This document shows, piece after piece, positions 42,196-48,655 of a stretch of 48,655 bases of DNA. The translations under genes and the position numbers were made by a program. Origin of the DNA: a bacterium (GTDB lineage: Bacteria; Margulisbacteria; Marinamargulisbacteria; UBA817; JAQBTH01); the NCBI GenBank assembly GCA_027623425.1, contig JAQBTH010000004.1, forward strand, positions 1 through 48,655, in the 5' to 3' direction. The notes beneath the pieces were generated by a model that did no database searches, was not told where the DNA came from, and was given only the letters and a program-made list of their open reading frames with translations. The first letter of the stretch is position 1. The number at the start of each line of letters is the position of its first letter.

Positions 42196-42694
42196 ACTTG
42201 TTCATGATGCCATCCCCAATACGGAATTCTTTTTATTGGGGCCAATGGATGAAGAGCCCGATTACGTGTCTGACTGCATTCAGCTCGTGGATTCCTTGGG
42301 TTTAGATGACGTGGTGACGTTTGCAGGTCGCGTGCCTGTTTCAGACTGGTACAAAAAATTAGATGTGGTGGTGTTAACAAGCATCAGTGAGGGGCAGCCA
42401 CTTGCGATTATGGAAGCAAACTGTGCGGGCGTGCCTTGCGTTGCAACAGACGTGGGGGCGTGCTCAGAATTATTAAATGGCATTACTCAGGACGATGCCG
42501 CACTTGGGCCGAGTGGTATTATTACCCCTATTGCGAATCCCCGTGCGAGTGCGAATGCGATTATTGAACTGCTCGAAAATGCGCCGTTGCGCAAGAAAAT
42601 GGGGGAAGCCGGAATGGAACGCATACAGCGATTTTACGATGAAGATGATGTGAGTTTTGCATACCTGGATTTATACAGAAAGTACCTTACATAA
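42176..42694 (+). CDS. pelF: PelF glycosyltransferase, C-terminal fragment
   Basis: The frame resumes PelF as LIRACKLVHDAIPNTEFFLL, then VTFAGRVPVSDWYKKLDVVV. It carries the GT4 ExxxxxxxE region SEGQPLAIMEANCAGVPCVA that binds the nucleotide-sugar. There is no start codon at the junction, so this piece is not an independent gene. With the N-terminal fragment the total is about 489 residues, close to the 507 of Pseudomonas PelF. The stop overlaps the pelG ATG (TAATG). Confidence 0.82.
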   Translation, partial: KLIRACKLVHDAIPNTEFFLLGPMDEEPDYVSDCIQLVDSLGLDDVVTFAGRVPVSDWYKKLDVVVLTSISEGQPLAIMEANCAGVPCVATDVGACSELLNGITQDDAALGPSGIITPIANPRASANAIIELLENAPLRKKMGEAGMERIQRFYDEDDVSFAYLDLYRKYLT

Positions 42695-44064
42695 TGGCAG
42701 GCATAGGGTTTCGATTACGGGCGCTTTTAAGCGAAGACACGGTGGCATCAACCATGAAAGCCTATTTGATCGGCGCGGTTGTCTCTAGTGGGCCGTGGTT
42801 AATTACATTTATTGTGTTAGCCGCACTAAACTTTTTACAACTCGGCCATATCGGGTTTAATAACATGATTTTATTTCAAGGCATCTTACTTTATATATTT
42901 GCCTTTACCTTAATTATTGTGGGCATTTTTCAGATGCCCGTTACACGGTATGTGGCCGACCTGATATACAAGCAAGACTTGGAACGCATAGTACCTGTAT
43001 TTGTGGGGGCGGTCTTAACCATTGGCAGCGTGCTTCTTTTGGTGTCTGGTGTGGCGGTATTTAGATTTACGGGTTGGGATTTCCCGCTTCAAGTGGTCAG
43101 CGTGGGCACGTTTGTCATGGTTGGCCTGATATGGGTTGCCATGATATTCATGAGTGCCACAAAAGATTTTATGGCTATTCTACGGGCATTTATTGTGGGT
43201 GGCATTGTGGGGATTGTCGGGGGGTGGGGATTGGGAAATTTGTATTTTGTGCCAGGCTACCTTATGGGATTTTTATTGGGGCAAAGCGTCATTTTTACCA
43301 TGCTCTGCTTTCGTATATTTGAAGAGTTTCCAGTTGATGGGGATTTTGATTTTTCATTTCTAAGTTATATCGTGAAGTTGCCCTATCTGATGTTGGCAGG
43401 CTGGTTGTATCAACTGTCCATTTGGGTGGATAAGTTTGTGTTTTGGTTTAGCAAGGAAGGCAAGGTGGTTAGCCACTTTATTTACGCAAGCCCCATTTAT
43501 GATTACCCATTTTTTCTTGCCTATGTCACCATCATTCCGGCTCTTGCCATTTTTCTAGTGCGCACTGAAACGCACTTTTACGACCATTACCGTGCCTTTT
43601 ATGCGTGCTTAAGTCAAAAGCGGTCATATCGGTCTCTCGAGGCTGAAAAAACAGCATTAATCGCCAGCGTGACTCGCAGCATTTTTCATTTGATACGTAG
43701 GCAAGGATTCATTACGATTTTAGTGATCTTACTTGCCCCACACTTGGTAGGAATTTTAAAATTAGACTGGGTGCAGCTTGGTGTGCTTCGCATTGTGACA
43801 CTTGCCTTATTTTTACAGGTACTGTTCCAGGTACAGCTGACTCTTCTGATGTATTTTGAATGGCACCGATTCGCCGCGTTTTTAACGGCATTGTTCGTGG
43901 TGGTTAATGGCGTGGGAACCTGGCTTAGTCTAAAGGCCGGCTTGGCCTACTACGGATATGGGTATTTTGTGGCGGCATTTTTAGTTTTAATGATTGGCTT
44001 TCCGGTGCTATTTTCTCGCCTTCATCGCTTGGATGAAATCACTCTGATGGGGACGGATGGGTGA
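42694..44064 (+). CDS. pelG: PelG exopolysaccharide transporter (MOP flippase superfamily)
   Basis: PelG is the multi-pass inner-membrane partner of PelF that moves the growing polymer. The protein has 456 residues, normal length, and about 12 hydrophobic segments. The N-terminus AGIGFRLRALLSEDTVASTM and KAYLIGAVVSSGPWLITFIV is characteristic, as is LPYLMLAGWLYQLSIWVDKF in the middle. The start overlaps the pelF stop, and the 3' end runs into the holB region. Confidence 0.93.
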   Translation: MAGIGFRLRALLSEDTVASTMKAYLIGAVVSSGPWLITFIVLAALNFLQLGHIGFNNMILFQGILLYIFAFTLIIVGIFQMPVTRYVADLIYKQDLERIVPVFVGAVLTIGSVLLLVSGVAVFRFTGWDFPLQVVSVGTFVMVGLIWVAMIFMSATKDFMAILRAFIVGGIVGIVGGWGLGNLYFVPGYLMGFLLGQSVIFTMLCFRIFEEFPVDGDFDFSFLSYIVKLPYLMLAGWLYQLSIWVDKFVFWFSKEGKVVSHFIYASPIYDYPFFLAYVTIIPALAIFLVRTETHFYDHYRAFYACLSQKRSYRSLEAEKTALIASVTRSIFHLIRRQGFITILVILLAPHLVGILKLDWVQLGVLRIVTLALFLQVLFQVQLTLLMYFEWHRFAAFLTALFVVVNGVGTWLSLKAGLAYYGYGYFVAAFLVLMIGFPVLFSRLHRLDEITLMGTDG

Positions 44065-44069
44065 GTCTT

Positions 44070-44078
44070 TGCTATACT
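44070..44078 (+). promoter_or_regulatory. Extended -10 element of holB
   Basis: TGC precedes TATACT (44073-44078), and ATG 44087 follows after 8 nt, again suggesting a leaderless transcript. It lies at the very end of pelG and its downstream edge. Confidence 0.5.
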
Positions 44079-44086
44079 CGGGTCAC

Positions 44087-44848
44087 ATGATTGAGCGGAT
44101 TAAACTAATTTTGGATGGCATGTTAAACACGGGTAATTTACCCAATGGTTTAGTGCTTGCTAGCGCGCAAGACGCCGACCGCGAGACGGCTGCCCACTAC
44201 ATTGGCATGGGTGCGTTATGTGACACCGAAACACCTGGGCCGTGTGGCACCTGTTCCCATTGCATACGGGCTAAAAAGGGCGCTCACCCAGATTATTATT
44301 TTCACCCCTTTGAATCGGCCATCAAAGTCGAAGACATCCGTACCATTCGTACGGCAATACAATATGGGCCGACTGAGGCAAAATCCATGATGGTTATTCT
44401 TCATAATGCTCATGAAATGACGGCTTCGGCACAAAACGCACTTTTAAAAAGCTTGGAAGAGCCACCAGCAGGGGTGCATTTTATTTTGACCACCGATAAC
44501 GCGATGAAACTACTATCGACCATTCGCTCTCGTTCGTTTTTACTCGACATTCCTAGCGTGGCGCCAGGTTCACAAATCCCCATAGACCAACTACCAGTGG
44601 CCTATTCACCACTACCCGAATTTATGTTGAAGTCCGATTCGGCAAAATTAGACTATGCTCAAGAACTCGCCTCAGACAAGGAATTCGTGCGTAGCGTGTT
44701 GTTGCACTGGCTGTATGATGCCAGCCGTAGCGCCACTATGGATGAGATCGGATCAAAACGACTGGAATTAATCATTTCCACACTGTCCAATATGCAGTAT
44801 AATCTTAACACGCGTCTCCAAATGGAGTCGCTGGTGCTGCAATTGTAG
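44087..44848 (+). CDS. holB: DNA polymerase III delta' subunit-like protein
   Basis: The delta' subunit is part of the clamp loader. A zinc module is present (LCDTETPGPCGTCSHCIRAK), followed by HPDYYFHPFESAIKVEDIRT and the AAA-like sensor region ALLKSLEEPPAGVHFILTTD with SRSF. The P-loop position reads LASAQDADRETAA and lacks the GxxGxGKT motif, as expected for delta'. Length from ATG 44087 is 253 residues, shorter than the usual 300 or more because the C-terminal domain is reduced. An ATG at 44057 is also in frame but lies upstream of the -10. Confidence 0.82.
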   Translation: MIERIKLILDGMLNTGNLPNGLVLASAQDADRETAAHYIGMGALCDTETPGPCGTCSHCIRAKKGAHPDYYFHPFESAIKVEDIRTIRTAIQYGPTEAKSMMVILHNAHEMTASAQNALLKSLEEPPAGVHFILTTDNAMKLLSTIRSRSFLLDIPSVAPGSQIPIDQLPVAYSPLPEFMLKSDSAKLDYAQELASDKEFVRSVLLHWLYDASRSATMDEIGSKRLELIISTLSNMQYNLNTRLQMESLVLQL

Positions 44849-44861
44849 CAGGTGGTTGGTA

Positions 44862-45203
44862 ATGAGTTGTTTATTTTGTAATATCGTGTCCGGAAACATC
44901 CCCGCAAGTACAGTTTTTGAATCAAAAGACGTCTTGGCATTTAGGGATATTGCCCCTCAGGCGCCAGTGCATATACTGGTCATTCCAAAGCAACATATTA
45001 CAAGCGCGCATGAGGTTCATGCGCTAACTCCTTCCCCATTACCCGCTATATTTGACGCAATCCATCACATCGCTGAAGAGTTAAATCTATCTGATGCGGG
45101 GTATAGGATTGTCACGAATGTGGGTAATGATGGTGGACAAACAGTGTCCCATCTTCATTTTCACATTCTAGGTGGACGCAGCATGCAATGGCCACCCGGC
45201 TAA
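44862..45203 (+). CDS. HIT family (HINT-like) nucleotide-binding hydrolase
   Basis: HINT proteins hydrolyse purine nucleoside phosphoramidates. The protein has 113 residues. Family features: CLFCNIVSGNIPASTVFESK at the start, VHILVIPKQHI, and the histidine triad SHLHFHILGGRSMQWPPG with H at alternate positions. AGGTGG lies 7 nt before ATG 44862. A TTG 6 nt upstream is less likely. The gene follows holB by 13 nt and precedes rpsU by 18 nt. Confidence 0.95.
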   Translation: MSCLFCNIVSGNIPASTVFESKDVLAFRDIAPQAPVHILVIPKQHITSAHEVHALTPSPLPAIFDAIHHIAEELNLSDAGYRIVTNVGNDGGQTVSHLHFHILGGRSMQWPPG

Positions 45204-45221
45204 GTAAAGGAGGGTTAGTTT

Positions 45222-45431
45222 ATGGGCAAACACGATAATAAGCAAGAAAAAGGCAGAGACGATGGTTTCGAGTCCTTGATGAGAAAGTTCAAACGAAACG
45301 TACGTAATACGGGCGATTTGCGCCGACTTCGCGATAAAGAGTTCTTTGAAAAGCCATCTGATAAGCGTAAGAAAGTAATGAAAGCAGCACAACGTCGTAC
45401 TTACTTACAACAAGAAGAAGACAAACTGTAG
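45222..45431 (+). CDS. rpsU: 30S ribosomal protein S21
   Basis: S21 is a small basic protein of the 30S subunit that lies near the anti-Shine-Dalgarno end of 16S rRNA. At 69 residues it is slightly long at the N-terminus. The core FESLMRKFKRNVRNTGDLRR then FFEKPSDKRKK is typical. The strongest ribosome site in the region, AAAGGAGG, precedes the ATG. Presence of S21 fits the use of Shine-Dalgarno initiation for many genes here. Confidence 0.93.
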   Translation: MGKHDNKQEKGRDDGFESLMRKFKRNVRNTGDLRRLRDKEFFEKPSDKRKKVMKAAQRRTYLQQEEDKL

Positions 45432-45436
45432 TTCCG

Positions 45437-45453
45437 CTCTATATAATATAGAG
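45437..45453 (+). promoter_or_regulatory. 17-nt perfect palindrome centred on the lptF -10 box
   Basis: CTCTATATAATATAGAG is an 8-bp inverted repeat around one central A. It contains TATAAT (45442-45447) and ends one base before the ATG at 45454. A dimeric regulator bound here would block the promoter; equally it could be chance in an AT-rich start region. Confidence 0.4.
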
Positions 45454-46578
45454 ATGGGCATCATTAAATCAGCATTTATAAAACGGACCACAATATTGGA
45501 TAGGTATATTCTTATCCAATTTTTGGGTCCGTTTTTGCTTGCTGTCGGTGGGTTCGTAGTCATCGGCATTGTAGACATCTTATTTACCCTCGTGGATATG
45601 TTTGTAAATTCAGGCGTTCCCCTACTTGTTGTTATGAGGCTATTGGTTTATAAAATCCCTGCCATCATGGTGTTGTTTTTTCCAATGGCGGTGCTATTTT
45701 CAGTTATGTTACTTCTCGTGCGTATGGCTAAAGATAACGAGGTCACCGTACTACGTTGTTCTGGTTTAAACGCAATTCGATTTTTAACACCACTGCTTTT
45801 ACTCTGTGTACTGGTCAGTTTAATGTCGTTTGTGACCAATGAAGCCATTGTGCCTTGGGCAAATCGTGTGTCTGACACTCTAATTCGCCGTTCCATCCAA
45901 AAGAAACCACCACCTACCGTTGTAAATAATGTGTTTTTTAAAGAAGAAGGCGATCGGTTCTTTTATATTCGAAAAGTAGATTCTAAACTGGGACGCATGC
46001 ATGATATTTTAATTTTTGAGCGTGGCAGTAATTTCCCGCGTATTATTACTGCAAAAACGGCGCAATGGGACAAGAAAACATGGACGCTTCAAGACGGTAT
46101 GATTCAAGAGTTAACGCCCGAAGGCGACTTGGATTTTTCGTCGCGTTTTTTTCAAACTAAAATTCACGTATCGCGAGACGTGCAAAGTTTTTACACAAAA
46201 AAGAAAACGGCCAAAGAAATGGACTCTACTGAGCTAAGGGAACAAATCGATGTACTCGATAAGGGTGGGGTAAATACCAGCCGTTTGAAAGTGGAATATC
46301 ACATGAAGCAAAGTGTGCCTGCCGCGTGTTTTGTGTTTGGCATTTTAGGCGCTGCATTTTGCCTTCGGTTTGTTAAATCGGGTAAAGACTGGTGGGGTGT
46401 TATTACCGCTATTATATTAGTCGTATTGCTTGTTGGGTTCTTCTTCTTCATCATGGCACTGTTTAGGTCTATGGGGCGCAAGGGTGTTTTACCGCCCTTT
46501 TTGGCTGCGTGGATGCCAAATATGTTGTATGGATTACCTGGTCTCGGATTAATTTGGAATGAATGCTATCGCCGCTGA
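45454..46578 (+). CDS. LptF/LptG-family permease (YjgP/YjgQ)
   Basis: LptF and LptG form the inner-membrane part of the ABC transporter that extracts lipopolysaccharide. The protein has 374 residues with three membrane helices near the N-terminus and three near the C-terminus, flanking a periplasmic beta-jellyroll of about 160 residues. Family residues include ILDRYILIQFLGPFLLAVGG at the start, FPMAVLFSVMLLLVRMAKDN and LRCSGLNAIRFL. Only one copy is seen, so F and G cannot be told apart. The presence of this gene argues for an outer membrane with LPS-like lipid. No Shine-Dalgarno sequence precedes the ATG, which begins 6 nt after a TATAAT. Confidence 0.92.
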   Translation: MGIIKSAFIKRTTILDRYILIQFLGPFLLAVGGFVVIGIVDILFTLVDMFVNSGVPLLVVMRLLVYKIPAIMVLFFPMAVLFSVMLLLVRMAKDNEVTVLRCSGLNAIRFLTPLLLLCVLVSLMSFVTNEAIVPWANRVSDTLIRRSIQKKPPPTVVNNVFFKEEGDRFFYIRKVDSKLGRMHDILIFERGSNFPRIITAKTAQWDKKTWTLQDGMIQELTPEGDLDFSSRFFQTKIHVSRDVQSFYTKKKTAKEMDSTELREQIDVLDKGGVNTSRLKVEYHMKQSVPAACFVFGILGAAFCLRFVKSGKDWWGVITAIILVVLLVGFFFFIMALFRSMGRKGVLPPFLAAWMPNMLYGLPGLGLIWNECYRR

Positions 46579-46588
46579 TACTAACCTT

Positions 46589-48655
46589 ATGTTTGAAACC
46601 GAAACAAAGCAAATTCGAAATTACGAATTGCCCCGTCCGCGACGCCAGTACCAGCTGGGTATTTCCCTTTTAAAGAAAAGTCGCTTGGATGAGGCTATGG
46701 AACGCTTTCGCGAGGCGATTGCCTTAGACAAAATAATTGCTGTTGACGTGTTAATTCACCTTTATAAACGCATGTTAGTGTCTTACGAACAAACCGACTA
46801 TCGCCTTATGGCGGCACAAATTTATTGCGATATTGGGCAATATAAAGAAGCCATTGCAGAGCTTGAAGATGTGTTTGAACTAAACCCAAAATCCACGAAG
46901 TTATACCAAATTCTTGGCCGAATTTATACGGCTGGCGGCAATAAAATACGGGTTATGGAACTGTTTGAATTTGCCATTGATCGCGGCGTCATTGAACCTA
47001 TGGTCGTCGACATGTTGTCTCATATCTACTTAGAGGAAAATCACATTAAAAAAAGCGTCGCGCTTTACTCGTATCTAGTGGAAATGGATGGGGAAAACCC
47101 AAACTATCTGAAGATTTTAGCTGAATTGCACGTGCGCCAACGCCATTATGAAGATGCGTTAGACACCTACGAACAATTGTTTAAACGCTTTCCGTATGTG
47201 TCACCTGAATTATACGAACCCTTAAAGCAACTCTGCCGACAAGCACCGCGCATACCGCGTATTCGTGAAGTGTTGGCATTGGTTTGTCTAAAAACCTGTC
47301 AGCCGCTTGAAGCGGTCTACCATTTGCAAGAAATGGTGCGCTACAACCATACACAGCTTCAAAGCGCGATCACACTTCTGAAAAAGGCGCTGGATCAATA
47401 CCCTGGAACGTTTGAGATCTTATTTGCACTAGCAGAGAACTTAATTCGCCTAGAAGAATACTCGGAAGCCGTGGTGAATTTGAGCAATATTTTTCATGAC
47501 ATGCCGTCTCATACAGACACATTACTGCCCATTATCGATTCTATTTTAGAGCGGTTGCCAGAACAGTATTCTGCCCTCACATTGGGCTCAGAAATTTACA
47601 TGTCCAAAAAAGAGTATCAGAAAGCGCTGCATTATTTTGAACGTATAATTGCGCTGAAACCAGCGGAGCTTGGGCATGTGGAACAGGCGTTAAAAACCAT
47701 GACGGATGTGCCCGAACGCATACAGCACTTCGCCACCTTACTGTTGGCGCGATTGTATGTGGTGACTGGCAGAACAGATGCGGCACTTGGCTTGTGTGGC
47801 GCGTTAAGAAGTAGTTCTGAAGCGTTTTCAGCCGCCCTACTTGAGGCTAAGATTTTAATGACATCTAAACGGCTGCCAGAGGCACAAGACGCATTGACTT
47901 ACGCCAAATCTCTTGATCCCTACCATTGGGATGTACACGAAAAACTAGTGGAACTGCACTACCTTAAATACGACAAGTTTGACATTCCAGGCATTGAATT
48001 TCTCATCAAAGGCGACGCTCTATCTGCAAGTAAGTATTTTCAAGGCAAGGTAAATCAAGATGGAAAAGATGCCAAAATGCGGCTGCTTTTAGCGCGCAGC
48101 TTCATGGAATTTGGCCGTTATGATATTGCATCAAACCAATTAGAAGAGGTGCGCGTGTTGTGTGAGCATACTGACGCGGCCACAACAAATGCCGCCATCT
48201 ATTTACAGGCCATATCAGCGCTAAATGCAGGCACAATTCAACACGCCATTAAATATTTGGATCAATTGTTTGAACGGGAAATGGACTACATGAATGTGAT
48301 GCAGTTGGTTGAGAAGTACCGCAGGGAAAGCATTTTGGATGTGCGCGGACGTGCGTTATCCGGCTGTTGGTTTGACATGGCAAATACGGATAGCTATAGC
48401 ATTACCGCGGTGGAAAATGTGGAAAACCAACTGTACTTTAACAAAGGGGAAGATTGGCAGTCGATCAGCTTTTCCCACACCCACAATAACGAAGGTGTGT
48501 CGCACCTTTTAAAACAAAATTTAACGGCGGCAGAAGAAGAATTTAAACTGGCGATTCAATTAGACCCGAAACTAACCATTGCCCACGTTAATTTATCCTT
48601 TCTTTATCTGACTAAAGGAGAATTGGACTTGGCTGATACCCACATTACCAACGCC
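46589..48655 (+). CDS. Large TPR-repeat protein (3' truncated by window)
   Basis: The frame is open from ATG 46589 to the window end (689 codons) and has no stop. It is made of TPR units from the start: LGISLLKKSRLDEAMERFRE, IYCDIGQYKEAIAELEDVFE, YFERIIALKPAELGHVEQAL and LTAAEEEFKLAIQLDPK. There is no signal peptide or membrane helix, so it is likely cytoplasmic. A region near residues 600-640 (DMANTDSYSITAVENVENQL) breaks the repeat pattern. It begins 10 nt after the LptF/LptG-like gene and is probably co-transcribed. The function is unknown. Confidence 0.85.
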   Translation, partial: MFETETKQIRNYELPRPRRQYQLGISLLKKSRLDEAMERFREAIALDKIIAVDVLIHLYKRMLVSYEQTDYRLMAAQIYCDIGQYKEAIAELEDVFELNPKSTKLYQILGRIYTAGGNKIRVMELFEFAIDRGVIEPMVVDMLSHIYLEENHIKKSVALYSYLVEMDGENPNYLKILAELHVRQRHYEDALDTYEQLFKRFPYVSPELYEPLKQLCRQAPRIPRIREVLALVCLKTCQPLEAVYHLQEMVRYNHTQLQSAITLLKKALDQYPGTFEILFALAENLIRLEEYSEAVVNLSNIFHDMPSHTDTLLPIIDSILERLPEQYSALTLGSEIYMSKKEYQKALHYFERIIALKPAELGHVEQALKTMTDVPERIQHFATLLLARLYVVTGRTDAALGLCGALRSSSEAFSAALLEAKILMTSKRLPEAQDALTYAKSLDPYHWDVHEKLVELHYLKYDKFDIPGIEFLIKGDALSASKYFQGKVNQDGKDAKMRLLLARSFMEFGRYDIASNQLEEVRVLCEHTDAATTNAAIYLQAISALNAGTIQHAIKYLDQLFEREMDYMNVMQLVEKYRRESILDVRGRALSGCWFDMANTDSYSITAVENVENQLYFNKGEDWQSISFSHTHNNEGVSHLLKQNLTAAEEEFKLAIQLDPKLTIAHVNLSFLYLTKGELDLADTHITNA

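Overview
The window is a gene-dense bacterial chromosome segment from an organism with an outer membrane. The evidence for that is an LptF/LptG-type permease, a PelB-like protein with a predicted outer-membrane barrel, and flagellar-type export genes. Both Shine-Dalgarno-led genes (rpsU, hisB, fliQ, flhB, bactofilin) and apparently leaderless genes are present. I cannot assign a phylum from the sequence alone. A lineage sibling to Cyanobacteria, such as Margulisbacteria, would fit the mix of genes, but that is a guess.

Layout. (1) 1-7462: housekeeping genes: the 3' part of secA, prfB with its programmed +1 frameshift, a DUF5693-type membrane protein, rnc, then alr on the opposite strand, and a CofG-like radical SAM gene reading away from alr. 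(2) 7462-19281: a flagellar-type export and switch operon in the order fliK-like, fliM, a ParA/MinD-type ATPase, fliN, fliO, fliP, fliQ, fliR, flhB, an alpha/beta hydrolase (probably frameshifted), flhA and a FliA-like sigma factor. The fliM product carries a very acidic C-terminal tail of about 265 residues. (3) 19346-23648: a lone pseudopilin facing a GspF/PilC-like gene, which ends a minus-strand operon of M23 peptidase, bactofilin, rsmI (no ordinary start codon) and tatD. (4) 23700-26700: an accessory island at a tRNA-Pro(GGG) gene. The last 15 nt of the tRNA recur twice to its left, both times followed by the same 24-bp arm. Two small elements therefore appear to have integrated in tandem, one carrying a single ORF6N-domain gene and the other a single OLD-like ATPase/TOPRIM gene. 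No integrase is visible. (5) 26814-31885: minus-strand ruvB, hisB, pyrR and ftsH, plus an orphan histidine-kinase-like gene. (6) 31967-44064: a Pel-type exopolysaccharide operon: pelA (split by a perfect 23-bp tandem duplication), pelB-like, a stand-alone receiver protein, pelD-like, pelE-like, a HEAT-repeat protein, pelF (split by a frameshift) and pelG. (7) 44087-48655: holB-like, a HIT protein, rpsU, an LptF/LptG-like gene and an incomplete TPR gene.

How the genes work together. FliP/Q/R/O with FlhA/FlhB form the export gate, FliM/FliN the switch/C-ring, the FliK-like protein would set hook length, and the sigma factor would drive late genes. PelD, PelE, PelF and PelG would make and move a polymer across the inner membrane, PelA would deacetylate it, and PelB would export it. 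Two Pel genes are broken in this assembly, so the polymer may be phase-variable or lost, or the assembly may contain errors.

Most notable observations: the tandem tRNA-Pro elements with single-gene cargo, the 23-bp duplication in pelA, the recurring arrangement of a -10 hexamer 6-8 nt before an ATG, and the non-canonical rsmI start.
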